Positions 35,851 to 47,797 of a stretch of DNA of 64,000 nucleotides are shown here, piece by piece. A program made the translations under genes and the position numbers. The DNA is from Rostratula benghalensis (taxonomy: Eukaryota; Chordata; Aves; Charadriiformes; Rostratulidae): contig VXAI01000019.1 in the NCBI GenBank assembly GCA_013399305.1, forward strand, positions 2,789,952 through 2,853,951, given 5' to 3'. Position 1 is the stretch's first letter. Every line of letters begins with the position of its first letter. The notes under the pieces are model-generated. The model made no database searches. It was not told the DNA's origin and worked only from the letters and a program-made list of their open reading frames with translations.

Positions 35851-37310
35851 GCTTTTTGTTAATGTCCATTCTCCTGTATTAATTGACTGATACAGCAAAT
35901 CCAATTGTTTTAAAGAGAACCCAAACCATTATAGATCAGAAAATCATCCCTTGTAAGGGTATATTGATACTCTTGATTGTAAATGGTTTTCCAACCGGAC
36001 TGATTTGGTGATGATACTTATGCAAGAATTCATGGTATTGACAGCTAGAAAGCCAAAACAGAACATGCACTTCTAATGTTAAGTTTGTGCCTGTGGTGGG
36101 AGAAACAATAGATATTAGATTATGATTACTTTTTCCTGCAATTTATACATACTTAAAGTAACTTGCTTACCTTGGCAGGATCTTGAAGTCCTTTTGTGTC
36201 TCACCAGAGGCTAGACTTTGAGAATGTAGACTTTTCTGATAATTTTTTGGAAGTGGGAGGAAAACTTGAGCATAAATTCATCATCTTTTCTAACAAAATA
36301 CCCAGAAAGTGACTATGACTTAACATGAAAAAGCCTGATCAGTTAATAAACAGCTCTACAGAAGATAAGAATCTTAGAAAAGCAGCGAACATGAGAAAGG
36401 GAGGGATTGTGTTATATTTCTCCTCCCCTTCAACATTGCAGACACATGATTTTGCTTTCCAAATGACACTCCTTGGTTAGGCAACTGATGGGTTTGTTTT
36501 GCAGAAGTTTCAAGTAGAAGGCAGACTTGAAGAACATGTGTCCAGCTGTGCACCTCCTAGCTACCTGTCAGGCATAAGGACCACCAAGTAGGTTCTGAAA
36601 TATTATAGAGCCCACTGAATGCCTTGTAGTGTGGGGGCTCTGGGGTGCATAGTACAGTCTGTGCACTTGGCTTCCCTTGATCTGTCAGGTCCTGGTCCAG
36701 ATGACTTTCTGTGATCTTTGATGGCTCTTTGAGACTGGCACAGGGATCTTGAATCTGTTCTCTGCAGATCTAGCTGCAACTCCGAATGAGAATAGGTAAC
36801 CTTGCTTTCTAGTTTAATTTATTTCCATGGAATCCCGAGTATTTGACAAATACAAATAATGTAATGCTGGTGAAATCAAAAGCAGTTTTATACTAAGTTT
36901 AAGAACCAAGAAATGGTACATAAAAATACAGAGGCTGAGTGGAGTGTTCCTGACCAGATTGCAGATTCACTTGTTGGCTCTGTTTCTAACTAATCAATGC
37001 TGCAGAGTTCCTCTCTCCCTGCGTTTTAGCTTTGTAAAAGGACGGTGTCTGTTGTAGACAAGAAATCCTGGCTCCCCCTCTAGCTGAAGGGGAAAGTTAA
37101 ACAGCTTTTGTGTGTACTCAACCCTGTGCTAAGTTAGGATTGTAAATTATGTGGCATGTCTTTTCAGTTTCTTTCAGTGCACCAGGAGGTAGTTTAGGTC
37201 TGACAACATTAGTTTAGATGCGGACCTTTCATATAATGATGAAAAGCTAAAAAGAAAAAAAGCTGAACATAGAATATTTGGTCTAAGAAATTTCACTAAG
37301 AAATTTACTT

Positions 37311-37370
37311 CTGTGTGTATGTATATACATACCTACCTTCATACACACACACATATATAGATATATTTAT
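37311..37370. repeat. TG/TA/CA-rich simple repeat
   Basis: gtgtgtatgtatatacatac is followed by cacacacacatatatag, alternating pyrimidine-purine over about 60 bases with self-complementarity. Confidence 0.75.
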
Positions 37371-38510
37371 GTGGTATCTTTACCATTCAGGAGCTTTCAG
37401 ATGCTTCTCAAAACTCACAGGAAGTCGAGAACTGAAAGGTGCAGTCATTTACCTTTTTAATTCAGTTTGCGTGCACTAAACTATTATCTCAGCATTTGAG
37501 TGAGCCCTGCTTGTCAGTAGTGTAAGTAATTAAAGGGTTCAGTGGTTAAATATTGCTACAAGTAGTTCAATAATAAATTGTTATTTTTAAAGACAGACTG
37601 GGAGACAAACACAGCTGAATAATAAATAAGGGGATACATGCACAGAGCTGTAGGTGGAAAAATAGCTGGTGACAGCTCACTATTTTCCATAACTTTTCTT
37701 CATTTAAAAAAAAAAAGGCAATCAGTGAAATTAAGGTTGAGGGTGGGGACTATGAAGGAACGAAGCATTAATGGTAGTTTTAATTTTGAAATTCAGCAAT
37801 GATCCTTACAGCGGAGGAAAATCAATGCAAAATTCACAGACTAAAATGCAGACCAAAATAATGGTGATGGTTTCATTTGTCAAGCCTTAAATCACAGAGC
37901 TGAAATATTTCAAAGAGCTGTTTTAGCCAAGCTAATCTATCTGAGATTGTCCACTTATACGAAATATTAAACTTAAAATCATCAGTATTGAGATAGCGAC
38001 CGATTTTGTTTACTACTTTATTTACTGCTAACCTTGTCTGCCTACCTTCCCCACTTTGTATTTTTGTTTAATAATTAGTCTTGTTAGTAAATTATGACTG
38101 AAATCAATGGGCACCCACCTGCTGAGGGATTAGTCACAGCCATAGTCTCCAGCTAACGTGCCAACACAATAAAAATAATACACATCACAGCATTAAGATA
38201 TTCCTCTGTCTTCCTTCATGTTTACCTTATCGAATGTCAGCAGCTGTCCTTGCTGGGGATGATTCTGAAGTTCTTTCAGGAGAATGGCTATCACACACTG
38301 CTGTAGACAGTGGTACACATGGAAAATGACAATTTAACAACCCAAACATTCATTCTGCATCTTATTTTCCCTGTCCTGTGAATTCTTGAATTCTCAGCCT
38401 GACACAGAAAGATACAGAGGGACTGAGAGCCTTAAAAAAGTTATTGACAGTAACAGGCTCTAATCTTAAGGTACTTAAAGGCCTTTAAAATTATGTTCAA
38501 GGTAGTTCAA

Positions 38511-38530
38511 ATATGTATATATATATATGT
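38511..38530. repeat. (AT)n microsatellite
   Basis: An atatgtatatatatatatgt run in unique DNA; a simple repeat. Confidence 0.75.
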
Positions 38531-39972
38531 AGACCCTGTCTCCCAATGTCATTTGTGAAACTATCCAAAGCATCTTAAAATCTAGTACACTGTAGCAAGG
38601 TGGTTCCCATCACAAGTCTTCAGCAGGGTTATATAGAACATGTAATAAGCAATTACTGTGGTTGCTGTATGGAATATACCTAATTGTCTTTACTGAAGAA
38701 TCAATAACGTGCCTGTTATTAGATCAGAAATACAATGGAGACAGCCCAGTTCATATGAAAACCACTATTTTAGTAATTCTAAAATATGTAGGTATTTTTA
38801 GTGACTTTTTTAGCTAGACTGAAATCGCAGTTGCCTGCTATCACGGTCTTCCCAATTATTTTTTTTGAACAGACTAACAAAGCTTAGAAGAATTTAAAAA
38901 ACCCAAATTGGATAGTAATTGAAACCCAATTTTACCACTTGTAATGCGTTAGACCACCATCAGAATTCAAAAAACGCAGTTATGCACCTGCATCTGTGGA
39001 GTTCAGGGGATTTGGAAATCTTATAGGGTTTCTGTGTAAATATTCAAAGCCACATCAAATACGGAATGTATGCTGTGTGCATTTTAAAATACACCCACCA
39101 GCTTTTCTGTAGCATAATGTTTTAGGTTTACCTGTCTCATAAATACTAAGGCTCAATAACTATACTTTAAAATATTTTACTTATCATTGTATTATAGCAC
39201 AGTTATTTATCTTGGAAAGACACCTTATTATCCCACTGCTTCCCGCAATGGCTAAATGTAACGTTTAGTGCAAAGTGAAGGGGCGTTGTTTTAGGTGTTC
39301 TAAGAGGTGATGCTTTTCTACTGCCCTTGACTTTGGAGTACATTTGTAATTCCATAGATATTGTAACATTTCAAGGCTTCAAGCCAAAGCTGTCTAAGGG
39401 AGGCTACCAAGCTCAGATGCAGATATGCTGATACGGAATGTAGATCTCTACACTGTGGTGGTTTCAATGTTACATCCCCTAGATTTCAGTACTTGCTTGT
39501 CACGCTCACCAAGCATAAGTAGTTTAAATAACAGACCTGAAGAGTTTGAAACAACTCAGGGAATCAGTTCTGGGAATCTTCTCCAGGCTCTAGTTTTTAT
39601 CCCTGGAAGTAAGTTCCCTTGCTACGAGGAAGGAAAAATGTAGCAGCACAGGAAAAATGAAAATTCTGGAAATCTGATTCCTGACGTGGACAACAGTATT
39701 TAAGGAAATCAGAATGTACTCTTGAAGTGGTTTTTCATTTATACTTGCTAAATAGTCATACCTCTCTCTTCTTAAAATATTCAATTTTCACTTAAAGCAA
39801 AACTACTGATGTTCAGAGAAACATAAAACGTGTGCATCACTGGTGTCCACTTATACTAGAGTGACCTGCACAAGAAAAAAGAAAGCAAGCATGCAGATAT
39901 AATCACAATATCATGTGGAGAAGGGTCACATTTCACTAAGCACTGTCTATATCTGCTAATTACCAATTTAGC

Positions 39973-40090
39973 ATAGAATCATGCAACAGTTGAGTTGGAA
40001 GGGACCTTCAAGATCATCCAGTTCCAACCCACCTGCCCTTGGGACACCTTCCACTTGCTCAAAGCCCTATCAAGCCTGGTCTGGCATGAC
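39973..40090 (-). mobile_element. CR1 LINE 3' end, short, minus strand
   Basis: A reverse CR1 tail: atagaatcatgcaacagttg, agttggaagggaccttcaag, atcatccagttccaacccac, then gcccttgggacaccttcca and ttgctcaaagccctatc. Only the 3' UTR is present. The preserved agggacacctt block places it near the group of the 18571 copy. Confidence 0.92.
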
Positions 40091-41350
40091 TTTTCTTCTG
40101 TGTACAGTGACTTGATTTCTCCTATATCCTATTAGGCAGGATACAGAGATATGATGTATGGTAATGAGTGGCTAGTGAGCATATTCAGCATCACTCTAAG
40201 AAACTAGAAAAGACTGACCTGCAAAACTAAAAAAGACTAGCCTGTGACAGAGCTGTTCCAGGAGAAAGAAAATAGCTCACAGTATGGAACACTACTGTAC
40301 TTGGGGAAAGTTCAGGCAATATTTATCCATCCATTCAACCTACAATTGAGTAACTATAAAAGCTGTAGCAGAAAATAATTTGTTTTTAAAGTGGTGACTT
40401 CAGCTAAAATTTTTGTGTGTGGTTTATATTTCCTCAGCTATCTTCTCCATGGCCACCAACCTAGGATAATGCAAGGACCATTTGGTTTGTAGTAATGGCA
40501 AAAATGCTCTACTCTCTGTAGGCTTGCTCTTTGAATCATGATAGTTGCCAGTTTGAATTTGTAGGGCTGTAAAACAACTTTCCCTAGAGAAGTAACAATA
40601 TCCTGTTAATCATCTTTACTGGCTCTGTTTGACTGCGAATCAAATTCAAAGTCCCCCCAAGTAGCTTAAAAATCTTTCAAAAGTAACTGTGTAATTGCTT
40701 GCTCACTCCCATAGTGGCGTAAGTGTGTATTCTGTGATTTTTTTACAATTACAAATGTTGTTCTTTGTTTCATAGAATCTCTCAGAAAGATCCTTGAGCC
40801 AAAACTTTCAGTTGTGACTGCCAGGCTGACGGATTCCCTTTACTTCCAGTTCATCGTGGTTCCACTACTTCCTCTTAGTGTCATCCTTTCTTCTTTTTCT
40901 TTCCTCGACTTCCCTTGACTTAGTTCTGTCTGCTGTCATCAACATCTTTGTGGTGGGACAGGTTAAGATCTCCTCCTGCTCTTTGTTTCTCCACCACGCC
41001 CCTCTCCTTCCCCCCCCTCCCCAATCCCTGCCTTCTCCGAATCATAAAGAACCAAAGCCGCTTTTTCTTTTTCTTTCTCTCCTCTCTCTTTCTCCCTTTT
41101 TTTTTTTTTTTCTTTTTCTCTTTTTCTTCTTCTGCCCCATTCAACCAGGATCTGACTAATAGTACCAGAGCAGTTGGAGTAATTTCAGCAGAATACAGGG
41201 AAGAGGGAAGTTTACAGTTATTTAAAGCATCTCTGTTCTAGATCTGTCTACTTTTTTACACCTCTTTATGAGAAATTCAGAAGTAGCAGAAGAAAGCAGA
41301 GGTGTCGGTGGTCCTTTTCTTGCAGAATTATTTCTCTTGCTCAAATTAGT
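40091..41350. other. Unique DNA ending in a long polypyrimidine tract
   Basis: No gene recognised. From about 40880 the plus strand becomes C/T-rich (see the separate entry). Frames of 74 to 97 codons over that tract are low-complexity (poly F/S/L/P or K/E/R) and are not genes. Confidence 0.5.
40969..41145. repeat. Polypyrimidine tract
   Basis: About 180 bases dominated by C and T on the plus strand, with a c/t-rich first half (ctctccttccccccctcccc) and a ctttttctttttctttctct-type second half ending in a T-rich run near 41097-41111. The only substantial interruption is a short A-rich segment around 41040-41060. Such tracts can form triplex (H-DNA) structures and can be misaligned in assemblies. 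Confidence 0.85.
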
Positions 41351-41441
41351 GCCTGACGATGTGATCCTGCTCGAGCAGGGCAGTTGGACAAAGTGACCTC
41401 CAGAGGTTCCCTCCAACCTCACCCATTCTGTGCTTCTCTGA
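41351..41441 (+). mobile_element. CR1 LINE 3' end, short
   Basis: gtgatcctgctcgagcaggg, cagttggacaaagtgacctc, cagaggttccctccaacctc and the decayed tail cattctgtgcttctctga form the CR1 3' end. Coding sequence is missing. The gcaggg-gttggac spacing matches the 47276 and 59070 group. Confidence 0.88.
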
Positions 41442-43057
41442 ATGGGTTTTGTTCCATCTCAAAGGAATGCTTTTCCTCAGAGACCTATTAGCAACAAGAT
41501 ACTAACAGAGGTGCCAATGACCTCTACTCCCTAGGCATTCCCTGGTAGTCATTACAAAAGAGAATACTTCTGCTTTGTTTTGAAGCTGTGAGAATATTCC
41601 CTCATGACCATACCCTGCTTGCCTGCCTGCCTGCCTTCTCCAGCAAGTGGGTAGGTTTCATGTACCATTTATTCCCTTTCGATGCAAGGGGACAACTAAA
41701 TTATATAATCAGGTTCAGCCAAAATAATGCTTTAGTTTTCACAGCTACGCCAAGTACACCTTAAATTTTCTTAGGCTTAGTCTCTATTTTACTGCATAAA
41801 ATACCATACTTCTATAAATGCAAAAATTTGTCTGCATCAGATAATACACATTAAAACCATCCTACTGGGTAAAACAAAACCACAGTTATCTGAAATATTA
41901 GCACTTAGTACTAGTTTCATGATTTTTAAAACAATGTCTGCATTAGAGGAAGGTGGAAGGAGGTGTTTTTTGCCCCAGTGAATCCAAGCAGTAAAAATTA
42001 GTGTTGATTTGGTTCAGTGGAAATCTCAATTCATTTTGCTTCGTCAAAAAAGTCCACGAGGTAGATTTTCCAGACTAGCTATTAGTAGTCAGAGAACAGG
42101 CTGCAGTTTGAATTTGAATTGCAATGCATTCAAGAGGCAGCTTCGCAATCTTAGGATGCACAGGCCCTTCAGGGAATGGAGTAGCCCGTCCTCATCCCGT
42201 AGATACTCACTGGAGGCTTCCAGTATGGGTACCAGTTAATTGCAAGGAGAGATACCTGCTAGGAAAAGACCTACTTAATTGCAGTTACTATTCAATAGTT
42301 GTTGGTCAAAAGGTTCCTGCATATTGTTTTTCTAGTCTGGATTCAAAAGAAACCTTGAGGTCTGTGTGGGGAGATCTTCTTCCTCTCTCCTCCAAGGTTA
42401 TGTATTGAAGCAGGAATGTAAGTACTATAAACACAAACGTGTTGAGTCATTCATTTTGAGTCACCAGGAGTTAAATTTCAGTATTAAGAAAAAATAATTG
42501 AAAAATTGTTCTTATTAAAAAAAAACACAAACAAACCAAAACAAAAAAACCCAAAAAAAACTAAGCAAAGGGAGCTTTTGGAGTCTTTAAATGTAGCAGT
42601 AACTCTGCATGTGACTGTTAACTGTGAATGCAAATCTGTGGAAACTGCAGCTCAAGCTGTGTTTGCAGCTGTGGGATGCTGGAATGCTGATGTAATAACC
42701 TAGAAAATGTCCCAGATGAACTTTTTTTGGTGGCTTCTGAAGGAATGACACTGTATTTTTATACTGACAAGACAAAAAATGATCTTAAAACTGTGCCCTG
42801 AATCAGAGTGGAAAAAAAAAATAATTATACAATCTTGGTGTATTAAAGCAGTTCAAAGTTTTCCACCGCAGTAACTTGTTGTTTTTATGTTTCCCTTTAA
42901 AGGATGTCACTCCAAAAGAAAAATTAGGTTCAAGTGTCAGCATACATCATATTTGTAACTGTGCTACTTTGCATGTTACAGTACCGCAGAGACAATCCTT
43001 GGCTAGAAGACCATGGAATACCATGGCGGTGCCTGCAGTCTTGCTGGGTTAACAGAT
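41442..43057. other. Unique DNA with small simple repeats
   Basis: No gene recognised. A (tgcc)4 repeat lies at 41620-41636 and an A/C-rich tract with aaaaaaaccc words at 42517-42562. Open frames of up to 94 codons (42124-42408 plus) have no family resemblance. Confidence 0.5.
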
Positions 43058-43647
43058 TGTACTGGTTCTGGCTGGGATGGAGTTAAACTTCATCACAGCA
43101 GCCAGTGTGCTGCTGTGTTTTGGATTTGTGGCCTGACCAGTGGTGATCACATACCAGAGTCTGGCTACCACTGAGCTTTGCCTTGAGTAGGCTGGGGGTG
43201 GGCAAGGGTCTGGGAGGGCACATAGCCAGGGCAGCTGATCTGCCTGGGCCAAACCAGATATTGTATGGCGTATAAAACCCACCTGGATGCGCTCCTGTGT
43301 GACCTGATCTGGGTGTTCCTGCTCCAGCAGGGGGATTGGACTGGATGAGCTTTCAAGGTCCCTTCAAATTCCTGATATTCTGTGATGATGTCACACTAAA
43401 CTGGGGCAGAGAAGGTACTGTGAGCTTTTGTTTTCCAAGGTGGCTCTTTGTACAGACATTGACCTACCTGTGGGAGGTGGTAGGTGATTTCTCTTGCAGA
43501 GTTTCTTTTTTTCTCCCCTTCACTGATTAAACTGTCTTTATTTTAACCCATTGCTTTTTTTTCTTCCTATTCCCTCCCCCAACCTATTGGGAATGAGAGC
43601 GCAGCTTATGTGGGTTCTTGGCTGCTGTCTGGGGTCAACCTGCCACA
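43058..43647 (+). mobile_element. Second solo LTR (avian ERVL-like), interrupted by a CR1
   Basis: The left part (43058-43277) begins tgtactggttctggctggga and carries the ttttggatttgtgg, gagtaggctgggggtg and ccagggcagctgatctg blocks of a common avian LTR, ending at an intact TATA box (tataaaa, 43271-43277). The right part resumes at about 43391 and holds ctgattaaactgtctttatt (a polyadenylation-like attaaa region), a T-rich run, tccctcccccaacctat, gggaatgagagc and the end ggtcaacctgccaca. Between them is a CR1 fragment. No convincing 5-bp target duplication is visible (flanks cagat and atggt). It shares the general layout of the LTR at 25378, but is a different subfamily. Confidence 0.8.
43278..43390 (+). 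mobile_element. Nested CR1 LINE 3' end inside the LTR
   Basis: cacctggatgcgctcctgtg, gacctgatctgggtgttcct, gggggattggactggatgag and ctttcaaggtcccttcaaat are the CR1 3' end, ending in attctgtgatgatg. The same sequence is present almost unchanged in the copy at 47276. The CR1 interrupts the LTR just after its TATA box, so it inserted after the retrovirus did. Confidence 0.88.
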
Positions 43648-46600
43648 ATGGTAAACTAATTTTAAGTCAACACTACATCGTTGCTGCAGCCTGAAGTTAG
43701 TACAACTCAGCCCATGTCCAATTTATGTCAACACCCAGGGTATGAGAAATGATTAGCATCGACAACTTGTATGACATGACTACTTCAAAGGTGACCAAAA
43801 CCTCCCTCAACACCTGATGAATACACCAAGTAGCTGAAGGAAGTAAATTTAAATAACAGACGAACTTACCAAAGCCAGATGCAACCACAAGAAGCAACAC
43901 ACGTTAAAGTGGTGGTGCTATTTCTTATGTGAAATAGTGCAACTCTAAACATTGCTAATGGAGTCACTGGAGTGGCTTTTAGGAGTTCCTACGGGTGAGA
44001 GTTTCTTGAATTTTCTTTGATCAAAAATCTGATTTTTACTATGTTGTATTAGAGTAACATAAAATGTACAGTCATGTTCATAAAAGCTACAAAACTCAGA
44101 AAGACACTTGACAAAAAGCAGTGATTTTATTATGACTACGTTATTGTTATAACTGCAAGGATGCTTCAGCATGTTGTGACAGGCACCCATATAAAATTAT
44201 TTTGATGTTTCACCAGTATAATATCCTATTGAAGATACAAATTGGCATTCTGTCAGTGTAATGCATCCCTGGGGTCTTTCAGGAATTACTACTGAATTTC
44301 ATTTCTCATTTAGCCAGCTACCTGCTGTACATTTATTAACAAAATGGAACTTTGGTAGATGGGCGGTGAACTGTGCTCACCCTTCAGGCAAACAAGCCCC
44401 TCAAATCTCAAGAGTTTCAGCTCACAAGCTGTCTGCTTGTCTTGCAAGTCTGCTTCTTTCTGCAAATCTAAAAGCACTCAACAGGCAGGCGTGGAAGGGA
44501 TCGCCTAGAGGAAATGTGAATATTTCAACAGAGAACCACTGGGAAACTTCCACAGTTGAAAAGAAAGGCATCAAAAAATCCTTTCAGATGTGCCTTGGAA
44601 GGAAATCGCTAATAATGAGATTTAAATAATTTTTAGACGAGGAAGTATGAATGAAGATGAAACACAGATTAGAAGCTGGGCCAAAAACAAAGTGAGAGAA
44701 GAGTAAGTGGTGAATACAAAGGGCAGGGACTGAAAACTATGATTCAAATCGCCAGAGAGACTGAGTTGGAGGAAAAACTGCAACTGAGAAAAGTACTTTC
44801 TGGCTACCCTAGTCACCAAATTCTTGAGCAGAACTGTGTTAAAAAAGAAAAAAATGTGCTCAGAGACACCAAGGATCTATTTTTCATAGATGCTAGAAGA
44901 GAAGAAAAGAGTAGAGATTTAGTTAGCACTAAGTGATTAAAGTGTCAGATCTAGATGTGATGTAATTTTCAATTCCAGAAGGGTACTCATTCTTGGAGTT
45001 GAGGATTCTAATGCAAAACTCATTTGGGCACGAAAATCATATTCTTAAGGAATATTAAATGAATGTTGTGTGACCTGGTCAGGGCAGACTAGATTTAAAC
45101 ATTAGTATTTTTATATTCCAGCAAGTCTGCATCTGCTGGCTGTGATCATCAAAAAAGGATCAGGAAGTTATGGAAAGATTGAGGTGCCTGGTGCCAGTCA
45201 GACTGGTACAACTTGTCATAAGAACTGGTAACCTCAGGCTCAGCTGCTTTTGATCTGAAGAGCTGACAAGTGAACTACAAAAGCAGCATCCGCTGATGTA
45301 GGAGGACAGGTAGAATATATTAGAGGACAGCAGTTTGGGAAAGATTCTGTTGAAATTGCATCACACAAGTTAGATGAGGAGGAGCAGACTTCACTGAGAA
45401 GCATAGAAAAAACAGCTGGGGAAGACAGTGGCTGAAAATAGGAGAGGAAGACCATGGTCAGCTTGAACCCTTAGGTACTTGGAATGAGATGAAGAGGACA
45501 GGATGAGGATGTGTGTGCAAATTTATTAATTTCTTCACAGAAAGGAAGGTGTGAAGATTCCTGATAAGGATGAAATAAGTGATCTTGTCTCACCTTCTTA
45601 GAACTTGATTAGTACTAACTGTGTTACTTGTAGCAAATCTTTATCTACTCCAATTTTAATGAACCCCCCCTCAAACTAACTAAAACGAAACCTTCCAATC
45701 ACGTTCTACAGCCTACACACATACTTTTTGATGTTTACTCATCAAGGTGTGGGGTTTTTTCTCTAAGTCGCCTTCCTTGCACTTGACTGGGCCTCATCAA
45801 GTTGCAGATCTTTCAGATGCATAAACAATTCAGGGCTTCTTTCAGAACCCTTCTAGCTTGCTCAGGAATGCAGGACAATAAATCTTTCAACCTAAAAGCA
45901 TTTGCAACTTTAAAAGCAAAGAAAGGGGAGATTCCAGAGCAGTATTTTTAAATGCCTCTCCACAATTTCTCTCTGTACTTAAGAAGATCAAAAAGACTTC
46001 TTAAAACTTAAGGAGAGAATGAAAGACCAAGATTCTTGTTGGAACAATCAGAGTGGTAAGATTAAGACATATTTTTAATGATTTCTTTCTTCCTCTTTGT
46101 TGTTATTGTTGTTATATCTCATACTAGCCATGGAGGAAAAAAAATGCATTTAAAAGCTCCGCAAGTACATTAAAATTTAGTGATCATCATAGTGGCTTAA
46201 AAACCTGATATTGTATTCCCAGGTGGTAGTGAAGAAAAGATCAGAGATGCAAGTTTCCTGGAACTGGAAGATTAGATCTAGGAGACTGAAATCTGTGTGT
46301 TACATTGCCTTTTAACGATTTTGTCATTAACATATTTTTACCAAACTTACTTTTACTCAGGAAACAGAAGCATGGACCTTGCAGTTGATTTTTCTTCCTC
46401 AATTTCTCTGTCGGTCTGTTACCCATTCAGGAATACAGTAGACACCATAATACAAGGGGCTTGCAAATAAATCATAGCAGTATAACAGACAAACTGCAGG
46501 AGGTATGCCATGTTTCCTCACAAATCATCAGCTTGGCAGAATTACTACATAAGCCAAAAGCCATTTTTTTTTGAATTGCTGTACTTTGTATCCTGCTGTG

Positions 46601-47275
46601 TAAGCAATCTGCTTCCTTAAAGTTATAATAACTTCCTTCATAAAAGCCATTGTCTTCAAAGTGTTTGTTTCATCTAGACTGTAATTTTCAGAGACTGGAT
46701 AACAAAACAATTTTCCTGGTATTTTCTTACAGCTATAATTAGCTACAATGAAATTTAAGTGAATTACGCGTTCAGCTACTATCAGCTTTCTAGGTCTCTT
46801 GTTCAAATCCCAGTGATCTCATTCTCCAGCCCATTTTATACCTGTACATGTACCTTCATAATTGCTTCCAATGATTCTCTTCAGTTTAGAAAGATCTACT
46901 TTGCAGCATTTGTCTCATGTTTGATCTGATAAAGACTATACTTGTACCATTTCCACGTTTTCTGTGCATCTTGGCATTTCTGATTACATTTTTCAATAGT
47001 CAAACTACAAAAGCTGTTATTTCACTACAGATTTAATCTCAGGAGCTGCTTCAAATTAAGTGAATCTTTATACTTTGCCTTTCAGTTGTGTAAGCAGTTA
47101 GAGCTGGGCAGTGTAGTTACGTGCTCACTTAAATGAGCTGGGCTTTTGGGTAGGCTTTAACCTGTGATACTCAGTCACGTAGAATATCTTAGGTAGAGGG
47201 GGGCAATGACTTACTAAACTGAGTGACCTGATAATATCACTCTGCCTTCCAATATTACTAATAACACTTTTTTCT
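43648..47275. other. Unique non-coding DNA
   Basis: No repeat family or gene recognised over 3.6 kb. A plus-strand open frame of 122 codons (44261-44629) has no signal peptide, no recognised domain and no evident splice context. Sequence around 45150-45460 is more GC-balanced and purine-rich, but is interrupted by stops in all frames I checked. Confidence 0.45.
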
Positions 47276-47797
47276 TGAGACCCCATCTGGAATATTGTTT
47301 CCAGTTCTGGGCCCCTCAGTTCCAGAGGGACAGGGAACTGCTTGAGAGAGTCCAGCGTAGAGCCACAAAGATGATGAAAGGAGTGGAGCATCTCCCCTAT
47401 GAGGAAAGGCCGAGGGAGCTGGGTCTCTAGCTTGGAGAAGGGGAGACTGAGGGGTGATCTCATTAATGTTTATAAATATGTAAAGGGTGAGTGTCAGGAG
47501 GATGGAGCCAGGCTCTTCTCAGTGACGGCCTATGATAGGACAAGGGGCAATGGGTGCAAGCTGGAACAGAGGAGGTTCCATTTAAATTTGAGGAAAAACT
47601 TCACAGTGAGGGTGAGGGAGCACTGGAAGGGGCTGCCCAGAGAGGTTGTGGAGTCTCCTTCTCTGGAGACATTCAAAACCCTTCTGGAGGCGTTCCTGTG
47701 TGACCTGATCTGGGTGTTCCTGCTCTGGCAGGGGGATTGGACTGGATGAGCTTTCAAGGTCCCTTCCTATCCCTGAGAGTCTGTGATTCTCTGATTC
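47276..47797 (+). mobile_element. CR1 LINE fragment, well preserved
   Basis: A 5'-truncated CR1 starting at gagaccccatctggaata and ttccagttctgggcccctc. The plus-strand frame 47399-47749 reads most of the ORF2 C-terminal region: [40 protein letters not shown], then [20 protein letters not shown], ending at a tga stop in the 3' UTR. The 3' end is cctatccctgagagtctgtg followed by attctctgattcc. It is among the youngest-looking copies here. Confidence 0.95.

Larger units (their letters stand above)
35851..39972. other. Unique non-coding DNA, possible conserved non-coding content
   Basis: No gene or repeat family recognised over 4.1 kb. A TA/TG/CA-rich simple-repeat patch lies at 37311-37370 and an (AT)n run at 38511-38530. 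The part 37440-38120 is long, low in simple repeats and rich in AT-rich words typical of vertebrate conserved non-coding elements, but this cannot be tested without alignment. Confidence 0.5.

Noticed and set aside
40878..41241. Open frames over the polypyrimidine tract
   Set aside because: Poly-F/S/L/P and K/E/R translations of a simple tract, not proteins.
44261..44629. A 122-codon plus-strand frame
   Set aside because: No recognised domain, no signal sequence and no splice context; left unassigned.
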